From a virus, in IMG/VR virus record IMGVR_UViG_3300013126_000031, positions 1 to 64,000 of that record: DNA of 64,000 nt; one strand, given 5' to 3'. The notes below the pieces were generated by a model. The model ran no database searches. It saw only the letters and a program-made list of their open reading frames with translations, and had not been told where the DNA came from. A program made the translations under genes and the position numbers. Shown here one piece after another: positions 55,198 through 63,967 of the stretch (its first letter is position 1; every line of letters starts with the position of its first letter).

Positions 55198-55890
55198 TTA
55201 TTTAATCATGTAATCGCTAGGTGAAATAACTAGTTCACACTCTGAAAATGAACCATCTGAATAATCAAGCGTTCCAAAATCTATTGATTTAATCTGACAC
55301 CCAGTCATTATCCAACTTTCATAAACAACACCATTTGGTTCTAAAATTTCAATTTTCATCCCAAAATATTTTTGGTTTAAACCATATTCTAACAATTTTT
55401 TGTTTATTCCATTAGTAAATGCTGATTTAAACTTTAAAATAACATCTTCTATTTCATATTTTTTTATTAAGGTTTTGATTCCTAATATTTTAACATTGTC
55501 AAAATTTATCCTTGGTCCATTTACACTACTAACATAAAAGGGTTCTATACCTAATTCTTTATCTAATACAACCAAAAATCTATTTTTTCTACCAAATTCT
55601 GGTAAACCAATATGTTTACCAGTTGTTGGTATTTTATGGTTATCACCATGTTTTGTTTTGGAGATAGCGTCTTCATTTTTTACCAACAAAGGATTTTTTT
55701 TACCAGTTAATTCTTCATAGTACGGATTAGGTTCACCAGTGTATGGGTCATACATAGGTATCTCTTTTTTCTTTTGTTCTACATAATCTTTAGGTAAAGG
55801 TTTAGACATAATTGCTTTTGGTGGTTGCACTTTTCGTGTTCTTTGTTTATAATTTTTTTTCTTACTTTGTTGCGGTGTTTGTTCGCTCAT
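55198..55890 (-). CDS. Tail tube-like protein (T4 gp19 family)
   Basis: 230 residues. The C-terminal half reads YESWIMTGCQIKSIDFGTLD and YSDGSFSECELVISPSDYMI, the pattern of T4-type tail tube proteins (TGC..KSIDFG.LDYS). An N-terminal basic region of about 70 residues is extra. It could be the tube or a related baseplate tube-initiator protein. It is the last gene of a late operon that ends in a terminator. Confidence 0.8.
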   Translation of the reverse strand: MSEQTPQQSKKKNYKQRTRKVQPPKAIMSKPLPKDYVEQKKKEIPMYDPYTGEPNPYYEELTGKKNPLLVKNEDAISKTKHGDNHKIPTTGKHIGLPEFGRKNRFLVVLDKELGIEPFYVSSVNGPRINFDNVKILGIKTLIKKYEIEDVILKFKSAFTNGINKKLLEYGLNQKYFGMKIEILEPNGVVYESWIMTGCQIKSIDFGTLDYSDGSFSECELVISPSDYMIK

Positions 55891-55894
55891 AAAA

Positions 55895-56458
55895 CTATTC
55901 TTTTATCTTTATGTTATTTATAACACTAATAGTGTCTTTCATACATTCACTATAAACTTTGGCATTGTAATAAGGTTTAAATTTCAATAAACCCCATAAG
56001 TATTTTTTCTCCCAATCTTTATATAGAAATGTTGTTATATTATCATTAAATTCTTTGTTAGTAAATGATATTGAATCTCTTTTGATATAACCAGAAAAAT
56101 TATAACATTTCTCTTTTAATGTAAAATAACTTTTCTCAGATACACTATCAGTTTTTAATACTGTTGATGTAACTACAGAATCTCTGAACCTATATTTAGT
56201 ATCAACAATATTTGTAATATACTTTGTTTTTATATTCAAAACTTTAGCCAAAGAATCATATTTAGGATATAACTCTTTTAATTCTTTAGCTGTCAATTCT
56301 TGTTGTCTAGATTTATCTGTAATCAATGCAACCATGTTGTTGCTAAATCTTTTTCGCTCTTCTTTTTCGTTTTGATAAAGTTTAAAAATACCAGCTAATG
56401 TAGTGAACAATAATATCACTACCACTACCAACCCGATTAAAATTCTATTTTTTAACAT
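55895..56458 (-). CDS. Membrane-anchored coiled-coil, spanin-like
   Basis: 187 residues: one N-terminal membrane helix (ILIGLVVVVILLFTTLAGIF), a coiled-coil section, and a periplasm-type domain with two or three cysteines. This is the layout of an i-spanin or Rz-like protein of Bacteroidota phages; it sits near the amidase gene. Not proven. Confidence 0.55.
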   Translation of the reverse strand: MLKNRILIGLVVVVILLFTTLAGIFKLYQNEKEERKRFSNNMVALITDKSRQQELTAKELKELYPKYDSLAKVLNIKTKYITNIVDTKYRFRDSVVTSTVLKTDSVSEKSYFTLKEKCYNFSGYIKRDSISFTNKEFNDNITTFLYKDWEKKYLWGLLKFKPYYNAKVYSECMKDTISVINNIKIKE

Positions 56459-56469
56459 GTTAATTTTGT

Positions 56470-57006
56470 TTATTTTTTGTCTAATTTTTCATCATAAAGA
56501 TATTCACTGGTACCAGTTACATCATCCCTTAGATTATCTAAAAACCCTTGTAATTTTTTGATTATTTCATTTGGTTCATCACCTTCAACATTTTCACTAG
56601 ATGTTAATACATCTTTTTTAGATAACGCCATTGTGAAATACAACCCAGAATTTTCATATTGTAAAGCTTCACCAGAAACAACTAAATCTTTGTTTGGTGA
56701 TACATATACACTAGTTACTTCAACGTTTGCTATATCTTCTAGTTTTTTAGATACGTCTTTAACTCTTTGGTCATCTTTTGATAACTCAATGTATGAACTA
56801 TTTAATTTAATCATAGGCTCACGACCATCTGATGGAGATTTAGCTAATTTTTCTTCTGGTTCTGGTAAATCATCACCAGGTACTAATTGTTGTTGAACTG
56901 GTGCAGTTTGTATTTCTTCAACTTCTTTTATTAACGATTTTTGTTGACCTCTCATGATTTGCATCATTTTTTTTGTCATGTCGTGTTCGTTTATGTTTTC
57001 TTTCAT
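56470..57006 (-). CDS. Hypothetical protein, 178 aa, packaged type
   Basis: N-terminus MKENINEHDMTKKMMQIMRG carries the leader-type INE. A low-complexity section (VQQQLVPGDDLPEPEEKLAK) and a beta domain follow. It lies 4 nt from the amidase gene in one operon. No family recognised. Confidence 0.6.
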   Translation of the reverse strand: MKENINEHDMTKKMMQIMRGQQKSLIKEVEEIQTAPVQQQLVPGDDLPEPEEKLAKSPSDGREPMIKLNSSYIELSKDDQRVKDVSKKLEDIANVEVTSVYVSPNKDLVVSGEALQYENSGLYFTMALSKKDVLTSSENVEGDEPNEIIKKLQGFLDNLRDDVTGTSEYLYDEKLDKK

Positions 57007-57010
57007 TTGT

Positions 57011-57619
57011 TTAGTTTTTATTTTCTAGTTTATTTTTAAATTCATCGCAATCCCATGCTGGTGATACATCAAAATAATGTTTACCTATATTGCTTTTATA
57101 CAACACTCCATTATACTCAGATATATCTTCAATTTTTGTATTATGTCCTATCGCTATTTTTGGAATAAAGAAATCTTCACATAAAGTGTTAACTAATTCA
57201 ACACAAGCATTCATTTGTTCTTGTGTGTAACTAGCCCATTTGTTAAACCCTTTCCATAATTTACCAACGACTATACCATTATAAATATTACCTTTCCAAT
57301 CATAAAATCGTTCATCTGGTAAATTTCTAGATAACCAACCCTCATTTTCTAATAAAATAACAATTGATTTGGTATTTTGTTCTAGTGTTGAGAAATATTT
57401 GGATTGATAACTAGGTTCAAAGTGTTTATAAACAACACCAGCCGCATCTATTGTAAACGCAGATGTTTTGTTATACTTCCCATTATTTCTTTTTTTCCAA
57501 CCTATAACATGTTTCATGTTGCTGTTGTATGTATTACCTATGACTATTTGTTTTTTAATACATTCAATAGGTATATAATGTTTATCTTCTAATCGATAAG
57601 TTTGGTCATCTATAATCAT
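57011..57619 (-). CDS. N-acetylmuramoyl-L-alanine amidase
   Basis: 202 residues with the Amidase_2 layout: MKHVIGWKKR (His), a central NTKSIVILLENEGWL strand, the W-rich YDWKGN region, and AIGHNTKIEDISEYN (His) near the C-terminus. It should cleave peptidoglycan, with the GH24 lysozyme as a partner. The start codon overlaps the stop of the membrane protein gene upstream. Confidence 0.82.
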   Translation of the reverse strand: MIIDDQTYRLEDKHYIPIECIKKQIVIGNTYNSNMKHVIGWKKRNNGKYNKTSAFTIDAAGVVYKHFEPSYQSKYFSTLEQNTKSIVILLENEGWLSRNLPDERFYDWKGNIYNGIVVGKLWKGFNKWASYTQEQMNACVELVNTLCEDFFIPKIAIGHNTKIEDISEYNGVLYKSNIGKHYFDVSPAWDCDEFKNKLENKN

Positions 57620-58905
57620 TATCCACGTCTGAAAAATACTTTGTTATTGTCACCGTTTTTTATTAGTTTATTTGAACCTATTCTTTCAATTGTGTTGCTT
57701 GTTTTTGGTTTAGGTATATCTACCGAAAAACCTCTGCTACCTTCTTTTATTTCTTTAATATCCTCTAAATTAACTTTACCAGTTGGTATTACTGGTTCTC
57801 TTTTAGATTTTTGTTCTATTTCTTCTGGCATAGGTTTTAAATCCCATGGTTCGATTACTTCCTCAACCACATCTTCTTCAATTAAATCTAATGGTGACAT
57901 TTCGTCTTCATCATGTTGCTCATCTGGCATTGTTGGTTCCTCTTCTGGAATAAATATCTCTTGTGGTATTGGTAATTCTTCTTTTGCTATTTTTACCTCA
58001 CCAGTTTCCTCATTCCATTCATATTCTTTAGCGTTTTCCTTCATTACTTCAACAATCGTTGTTGGTGTTTCAGCAGATGGAGAAAAATCAACTTTAGGTT
58101 CTAACGGAGTTTGTTTACCTTCTAACTCAAATATTCTGTTAGTTACCAACACCAATGCTATTGCCAATGGGTCAAATACAAATATAAGTAACAATATCAA
58201 GTAGTTAACAACATTCGCCATCGGAATACCAGTCAATTGTGAAATATATTTAAGTGGTCCAACTTCACCAGCAATATCGCTACCAGCTTTTAATTCAATA
58301 GCTTTAACATTATAGGCATTTACTGAATCAGATAATACAATATTTTTAGCATTAAGTGCATCTATTTCAGTGTTTAATGTTTGAATTTGTTTATCAGAAC
58401 TTTCAATATCTCTTCTAGCGTTTCTTTGATTTCTATTGTTAGTTGAATTATCTAATCTCGTTTCTTGATTACCTCTAAGATTATTTAATTGGTCAACACG
58501 TTTTGTTTTTGTTTCAATAATTTTTGTATTGTCAGCAATAGTCTTTTCAAATGTTTGCTTTTTAGCTTCTAACACACCTAATTCACCTTCATGTATTTCT
58601 AACTTATTTGCAGTTGATTGATAGGCATTTGACAAGAAACCATAAATACCAACAGATGTTATTATCATAAGAATAGCAACACTTATCGTTAAATAAAATT
58701 TTAACCCTCTGGCTAATTTATTCCAATAAGTATGTAACGCAGTTGTTGTAACAACCTTACCAATTTCAAGTGCAGATGCCATAACGATAACAGCTGTACT
58801 AGCACCAGCAAATAATTGACTCAAACCCCATATTGAAAAATATGCAGCACACCCAGCAACTGTTAGTGCTAATATTAACATTATGTAACTAAATTTTAAT
58901 TTCAT
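57619..58905 (-). CDS. Four-TM coiled-coil membrane protein
   Basis: 428 residues: membrane helices at about 5-25, 35-55, 70-95 and 225-255, a long coiled coil between (GELGVLEAKKQTFEKTIADN onward), and a cytoplasmic acidic/proline-rich C-terminus. Similar proteins occur in T4-like phages of uncertain role. Late-type box variant (GATAAATAT) at about 58921-58929. It may localise the lysis or assembly site. Confidence 0.65.
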   Translation of the reverse strand: MKLKFSYIMLILALTVAGCAAYFSIWGLSQLFAGASTAVIVMASALEIGKVVTTTALHTYWNKLARGLKFYLTISVAILMIITSVGIYGFLSNAYQSTANKLEIHEGELGVLEAKKQTFEKTIADNTKIIETKTKRVDQLNNLRGNQETRLDNSTNNRNQRNARRDIESSDKQIQTLNTEIDALNAKNIVLSDSVNAYNVKAIELKAGSDIAGEVGPLKYISQLTGIPMANVVNYLILLLIFVFDPLAIALVLVTNRIFELEGKQTPLEPKVDFSPSAETPTTIVEVMKENAKEYEWNEETGEVKIAKEELPIPQEIFIPEEEPTMPDEQHDEDEMSPLDLIEEDVVEEVIEPWDLKPMPEEIEQKSKREPVIPTGKVNLEDIKEIKEGSRGFSVDIPKPKTSNTIERIGSNKLIKNGDNNKVFFRRG

Positions 58906-58938
58906 ACTCTTTGTTTTTAAGATAAATATATTTAAACC

Positions 58939-58963
58939 AAAAAAGGGTTAAAAACCCTTTTTT
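58939..58963 (-). terminator. Terminator of the sigma factor gene
   Basis: Minus-strand AAAAAAGGGTTTTTAACCCTTTTTT overlaps the last codons of the sigma gene. Confidence 0.8.
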
Positions 58964-59792
58964 ATTCGTTAATTAAATCATACAAATCATGTGCATTATG
59001 CCTCAATTTTCTGATTGCTTTTTCTTTTATTTGTCTAATTCTCTCTTTCGTTAATCCGTATCTTTCACCAATCGCTTCTAATGTCATTGCTTCACAATTA
59101 GTATCGATACCAAAATAACATTGAATTATGGTTCTTTCTCTATCATCTAAAATAGAAAGAGTTTTGTTTAATTGATTTTTTATTCTCTCATCTATTTCTA
59201 ATCTATCTTCATCTGGAACTTCACCAGCTATTAAATCAATTAATTCATCACCTTCTTCATTAATGTGTTCATTTAATGATGCACATCTTTGATTTTTAAG
59301 CAAAATAAATTCTATTTCATCATCCGTAAGTTCAGTATCCATTGGTTCTCTTTCGTTAGCGAATTCAAACTTAGAAATTTCTTTGTTTAATTTTGAAATC
59401 TTATTGATAACATTTGCTGGTAATCTAACCATTCTAGCGTTATCATTTAAACTTTGTAATATCGATTGTCTAATCCACCACACAGCATAAGATATAAATC
59501 TAAAACCTCTTTTATGGTCAAACCTAGTAGCAGCCTTTACAAGACCGTAATTACCCTCACTAATTAAATCTGATAAAGGTAACCCTTGTCCTTGATATTC
59601 TTTTGCTATTGAAATAACAAATTTCAAATTAGCATTAACTAATTCTTCAATAGCTTTTTTATCACCGCTTTTTATTCTTTTAGCCAATGAAGCTTCTTCA
59701 TTAGAAGACAAGGCTGTGGATTTTCTTATATCTTTAAAATATTTTGTTACACTATCCTCTGAATCAAAATTTACATATTTTTTATTCATCAA
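58962..59792 (-). CDS. RpoD-type sigma-70 factor
   Basis: 276 residues, typical for Bacteroidota primary sigma without region 1.1: region 1.2 at 12-45, region 2 with ANLKFVISIAKEYQGQGLPL, DLISEGNYGLVKAATRFDHK and FRFISYAVWWIRQSI (-10 binding), region 3, and region 4 with AIGERYGLTKERIRQIKEKA (-35 binding). All regions are intact, so it can direct host RNA polymerase. Whether it reads the TAnnTTTG or the ATATTTATA boxes cannot be told. Confidence 0.95.
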   Translation of the reverse strand: MMNKKYVNFDSEDSVTKYFKDIRKSTALSSNEEASLAKRIKSGDKKAIEELVNANLKFVISIAKEYQGQGLPLSDLISEGNYGLVKAATRFDHKRGFRFISYAVWWIRQSILQSLNDNARMVRLPANVINKISKLNKEISKFEFANEREPMDTELTDDEIEFILLKNQRCASLNEHINEEGDELIDLIAGEVPDEDRLEIDERIKNQLNKTLSILDDRERTIIQCYFGIDTNCEAMTLEAIGERYGLTKERIRQIKEKAIRKLRHNAHDLYDLINE

Positions 59793-59875
59793 AACTTTAC
59801 ATTTACTCTCATATTGTTATCTTTAATCTCTTAAATATACTACAAAACCTTCAAAAAGTCAAGTATTTTAAGGGT

Positions 59876-60409
59876 TTATTTTACCAAAAACGGTAATATT
59901 TTTTTATCGTAATCGGTCAAATTTTCAACACCTTTATCAATGATAGTATTCATCAAAGTTTCTTTTTCTGATGGTGTCATCGATTCAATTTCATCCAAAG
60001 ATAATCGTTTAGGTCTAATAGAACCCTTAACATCAATAGGTTTATCAAACTTAATTTTTTTGCTATTTTCTTGAATAATTTTGGCATCCTCAATAGCACT
60101 CATTAAATCCGATGCTCTTTTATCTAAAATATCTTTGTTCATAACACCTAAGAACCCAAATAACCCTTCATGGATTTCTTTCTTCGTTATATTAAAACCA
60201 GAAATACTTAAATCGAAAACAAAATAACTTCTGTTATTCATTTTAAACCATTCATTAAGTTCATTTATTCTAAGTGTTGATGAAAAGGTTGCGATGACAA
60301 TACCCTTAGCATCCAATATATTGGGTTTGTCTTCGCTTACTTTTTCTATCTCGGTAAACACATCTTTTGTGTCCCCCATGATAATTACGCAATAATTTCT
60401 AAATCTCAT
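59876..60409 (-). CDS. Conserved phage hypothetical, 177 aa
   Basis: Start taken at 60409 (MRFRNYCVIIMGDTKDVFTE). An N-terminal alpha/beta half and a C-terminal helical half (LSLDEIESMTPSEKETLMNT). Between gp46 and sigma factor genes, T4-like phages often encode a small middle-gene protein here, but I cannot name it. Confidence 0.6.
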   Translation of the reverse strand: MRFRNYCVIIMGDTKDVFTEIEKVSEDKPNILDAKGIVIATFSSTLRINELNEWFKMNNRSYFVFDLSISGFNITKKEIHEGLFGFLGVMNKDILDKRASDLMSAIEDAKIIQENSKKIKFDKPIDVKGSIRPKRLSLDEIESMTPSEKETLMNTIIDKGVENLTDYDKKILPFLVK

Positions 60410-60461
60410 AACCCCCCTTTTTTTTAAACAAATATACAGCATTGTTTTTAACAATACAATA

Positions 60462-62705
60462 TTATTTCATTGAAATTTTTGAGATGTTATTATTCCCCTT
60501 AACCACAGTCACTACATTATCACCCCAATCTTTGACCAAATCATTGTGTGTAATGAAGAATACAATCTCATACATATCTTTTATTTTATCAAAAAGTACT
60601 TTCAATTTTTCTAGGTTTTCTGGGGCCACTTTACCTAACACTTCATCAAATGTTATAAAATTTGGCATAGGTAATGTTGATAATTTACCTAATACCGCTC
60701 TTAACGCTAAACTGGCAGCAGTTTTTTCTAACCCAGAACCAGATTTAAGTAATTTAGAGACCTCATCTTTAACCAATAAAAATTGAACATCGTTCTTATC
60801 ATTAATAAATATCTCAACATCGAAATCTACAACCTCATCTAACAATCTTTGTACTTCAGAATTTATAATTGGTAATACAGAACGCAACACTAATTTACTA
60901 ATACCTTTTTTACCAACTAATTCAATATAAGTTTTAAATATTTTATCTATTTCTTCTTCTTTTTTAATAGTTTCGATAAGTTTTGTTTTGGTTTCAATAC
61001 CAGATTTATGATTTTTTATTTCTGTTTGAACCCTTTCAATTTTTGTAATCGTGTCATCTTTAGTATGTTCCAATACTGAAAGTTTAGTTTTAACGTTGGT
61101 TATTTCAATATCAATCTTTTTGTTTAACTCGATTGCATCTAAATTAAGTTTGTATTTTTTCAAGTCATTTCTCTTTTCAACTATTTTATTTCTAAGAGAA
61201 CCAATCTCAACTTCTAATCTATCTTTAGCAAGTTCCAATTTATTTTTTTCGTCAACTAATTTTTTTGTGGTGTTAAGTTCATTTAAACCTTTTTCTAAAT
61301 CCTCTTTAGTGTCAGTCAACTGATTCATTAATAAATGAATTTCATGTAATTGCTTAGAATGTGTTTCTATGTGTTCAGTATTATCAACATCATCTAATTT
61401 TCTGTTACATGATTGACATATACCACCAGCAACTAAATCTTCAATAACCTTGTCAATTCTTTTGTATTCAGCATCATTCAAAGCTAAATCAGTATTAGTT
61501 TGGTTTAATTGTTTGGTCCATTCAAAATGCGTGTCCTCATCAAAAACTAATACACCAATTTCATCTATTTTGGTTTTAAGTTCCTTAACATCATCAGCCA
61601 AACTAGTACCTTTTTCAGTTATTTTTTGAATGTCGCTTTCTAATGACTCTGGGTTTAATTCAGAAATGGTCACATCTATTTTTTCTTTACTGTTAATTAA
61701 CGTTTCTTTTTCAGTGGTTAATTTTGTAATATCTTTTTTAGTCGTTTCCAATCTTTCATTTAAAGACTTTTCTAGGTCAGCACATTCTTGTCCTTTTTCT
61801 TTATGGTCTTCAATTTCTTCAGTCAACGTAATAACATCATAGTCATTAGATTTTTTCTTTTTGGCAAACTCGTTATACATATCCCTAGCAGCCTTTTCTT
61901 TTAGTTCTAATATCTCTAACCCTATAAGTCTAGTTAACACTTTACCAGATTCAGTAGTAGTCAAACCAATTAAATCATCCAAATTCTTTTCAGTTGCCAA
62001 TACAAGCATCTCAAAATCTTTTTCACTACCAATAGTTTCTTTTAATTTTTTAGTTGTTCTGGTAGCATCTTCTTCATTTAATTGTTTTTCTTCGCCATCT
62101 GGTAATAATTCATAGTAATTAACTTTGTTAACAACAGTCCAACCACCACCTTTTTTGGTAGTTCTTTTCATTTTACGTTCAATTATTACTTCTTCACCTT
62201 CAATATCAATCATCCCTCTTACAACTAACTCATCTTTGTTACTGTATTGGTTGAAAATTTGCTCGTTTGTATCAGTTTTGGTTGTACTACCATGTAATAA
62301 GAATTTCATCGCATCGATAGTCATAGTTGTATTATGTGATACAATACCGTTAGTATAATATTGGTGAACTTCTGCTACTTGAATATCGTATAGAGTATCC
62401 TTAAAATCCATCAATTCAATAGATTTTATCCTACTTATACCATCAATTGTTTGTATTGGTAACCCTACTTCAGCTTCTTTTAAATGAATAAAATCACCAT
62501 TCTCGTGTTTTAATCTATGATAATCAGCACCCTCAACATACATCCCGTTTTCAAGTTCACATTTATAAACATCAGCATTTTCTTCAGTGATACCACACCA
62601 TTCAATATCTTTATACCCATAAGGTGTATCAACTTTAAAACCTAAATCCCCATATTTTTGGTAAATTTCATTTAATTCACCAATTGTTATTTCTTTTATA
62701 CTCAT
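60462..62705 (-). CDS. 46: gp46/SbcC recombination ATPase C-part with C-intein
   Basis: Residues 1 to about 124 are an intein C-terminal part: TIQTIDGISRIKSIELMDFK (HINT strands), then DIQVAEVHQYYTNGIVSHN, ending in the expected His-Asn before TT. The rest is gp46/SbcC/Rad50-like: second half of the Walker A region (TTMTIDAMKFLLHG), a coiled coil with zinc-hook CQSC, a SGSGLEKTAASLAL signature and Walker B FITFDEV. The N-terminal extein is encoded separately at 63773. With gp47 it processes DNA ends. Confidence 0.9.
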   Translation of the reverse strand: MSIKEITIGELNEIYQKYGDLGFKVDTPYGYKDIEWCGITEENADVYKCELENGMYVEGADYHRLKHENGDFIHLKEAEVGLPIQTIDGISRIKSIELMDFKDTLYDIQVAEVHQYYTNGIVSHNTTMTIDAMKFLLHGSTTKTDTNEQIFNQYSNKDELVVRGMIDIEGEEVIIERKMKRTTKKGGGWTVVNKVNYYELLPDGEEKQLNEEDATRTTKKLKETIGSEKDFEMLVLATEKNLDDLIGLTTTESGKVLTRLIGLEILELKEKAARDMYNEFAKKKKSNDYDVITLTEEIEDHKEKGQECADLEKSLNERLETTKKDITKLTTEKETLINSKEKIDVTISELNPESLESDIQKITEKGTSLADDVKELKTKIDEIGVLVFDEDTHFEWTKQLNQTNTDLALNDAEYKRIDKVIEDLVAGGICQSCNRKLDDVDNTEHIETHSKQLHEIHLLMNQLTDTKEDLEKGLNELNTTKKLVDEKNKLELAKDRLEVEIGSLRNKIVEKRNDLKKYKLNLDAIELNKKIDIEITNVKTKLSVLEHTKDDTITKIERVQTEIKNHKSGIETKTKLIETIKKEEEIDKIFKTYIELVGKKGISKLVLRSVLPIINSEVQRLLDEVVDFDVEIFINDKNDVQFLLVKDEVSKLLKSGSGLEKTAASLALRAVLGKLSTLPMPNFITFDEVLGKVAPENLEKLKVLFDKIKDMYEIVFFITHNDLVKDWGDNVVTVVKGNNNISKISMK

Positions 62706-63715
62706 ATCTTTAAAAATTCTCTACATTTATCTATTATTTCTTGTTTATTACCCCATCTATATTCAGAATCCCATATAACCATTACCTCAAAACCTTTTTC
62801 ATTTGCAAGATTTAATTTTTGTTTATCCTTATCCCACATTTCTTGTGCTGTTATGTTTTTTCTAAAAGGGTGGGGTTTTTCATAATTTTTATACTTTTTA
62901 GGGTTACCATGATAGTCATCACCATGATATTCAATTATTTTTTTATTTTTGGTATCAGTGAAGTCGTATAACCAAACACCACCTTCTTTTTTTTCTAATC
63001 CGAATTCTTTATTATGTGAACCAAAATAAATTTTATCTCTTTTATTAACATTATAAAATTCTAATAATTTATAGAATAATTCTTGTGATATTTTAGAATA
63101 ACCTATTTTTAGATTACCACCAGATGATAATGATTCGCCCCATTTAATTTGTCTATCAGTGAATCGTTTTTTTCCTTCTTCTTCACCATATTTTAGAATA
63201 CATTTTTCAAGGGTAAAAGTTGATTGTCGTTCTGACCTTAATTTTTTTGCTTCTTCTTCGGAGTAACCTTTATTTATCCAATATTGTAAATTAGCAGAAC
63301 CCCTTTTACCAGCTTCACTTCTTTTACTTTCTCTTTCTTCCCATATTTTGACACCTTCTTTTTCACCAAACCTAGCAATACAACCTCTTAATGAAACCAT
63401 TTTTTGTCCTTCTATTTGTAACACAGCTTCTTCTTCTGAATAACCATTTTTAATCCAATACTCAACATTAACTGGTCTTAATGTTTTAATATGTTCTTCA
63501 AATTTATTTTCATCTAACCCTCTCTCTAACCAGTATTGTTTTGAATACGGTGAACCCTTTGGTATATTAATACCTATTTTTTTCAACCTACTAACAATGA
63601 CACTAGGGTCAACTTTAAAAATTGTTGCTATATTGTTTGTCGATTCGAAATCTTCTTTATACATTTTAACTATATTATCAATTTCTTCATCAGTGAATTC
63701 TTTTCTTTTACCCAT
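62702..63715 (-). CDS. Free-standing homing endonuclease (EDxHD/Vsr-like type)
   Basis: 337 residues: an N-terminal HTH (FESTNNIATIFKVDPSVIVS), three repeats around YWIKNGYSEEEA, and a C-terminal nuclease domain with EYHGDDYHGNPKKYKN and VMVIWDSEYRW, as in endonucleases associated with fractured split-intein genes. It sits between the two halves of gene 46 and overlaps the second by 4 nt. Late-type box at 63729-63737. Confidence 0.85.
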   Translation of the reverse strand: MGKRKEFTDEEIDNIVKMYKEDFESTNNIATIFKVDPSVIVSRLKKIGINIPKGSPYSKQYWLERGLDENKFEEHIKTLRPVNVEYWIKNGYSEEEAVLQIEGQKMVSLRGCIARFGEKEGVKIWEERESKRSEAGKRGSANLQYWINKGYSEEEAKKLRSERQSTFTLEKCILKYGEEEGKKRFTDRQIKWGESLSSGGNLKIGYSKISQELFYKLLEFYNVNKRDKIYFGSHNKEFGLEKKEGGVWLYDFTDTKNKKIIEYHGDDYHGNPKKYKNYEKPHPFRKNITAQEMWDKDKQKLNLANEKGFEVMVIWDSEYRWGNKQEIIDKCREFLKI

Positions 63716-63728
63716 TTTAATTTTTATT

Positions 63729-63737
63729 TATAAATAT
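63729..63737 (-). promoter_or_regulatory. ATATTTATA late-type box
   Basis: Minus strand ATATTTATAAATAAAAA 14 nt before the endonuclease start; gives it a promoter independent of gene 46. Confidence 0.5.
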
Positions 63738-63772
63738 AACCGTTTAACCAGAAAGGTAAGGGTATTTGTTAA

Positions 63773-63967
63773 TCATTTTAATTCATCTGGTAAAAAACCT
63801 AGTTTTTTAATTATTTCATCTGAGTTATAAGATATATTTACCTTAGTGTTAGACCTAATACATTTACCACCTTGGTTTGCTGGAATAGAATTTACAACTG
63901 TTAAACCTCTTAGTTTACTAAATGGTAAATAATTATCTTCACCAAAAGATAAAAAGTTATTTATCAT
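63773..63967 (-). CDS. 46: gp46 N-extein plus short N-intein
   Basis: 64 residues. Residues 1-35, MINNFLSFGEDNYLPFSKLR and on to PANQGGK, are the N-terminal start of a gp46/SbcC-type ATPase up to the Walker A lysine. From C36 the sequence CIRSNTKVNISYNSDEI is a very short intein N-part (29 residues) with Cys1. Splicing to the C-part gives GGK-TT. The start overlaps the upstream stop (ATGA), so it is translationally coupled. Confidence 0.88.
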   Translation of the reverse strand: MINNFLSFGEDNYLPFSKLRGLTVVNSIPANQGGKCIRSNTKVNISYNSDEIIKKLGFLPDELK

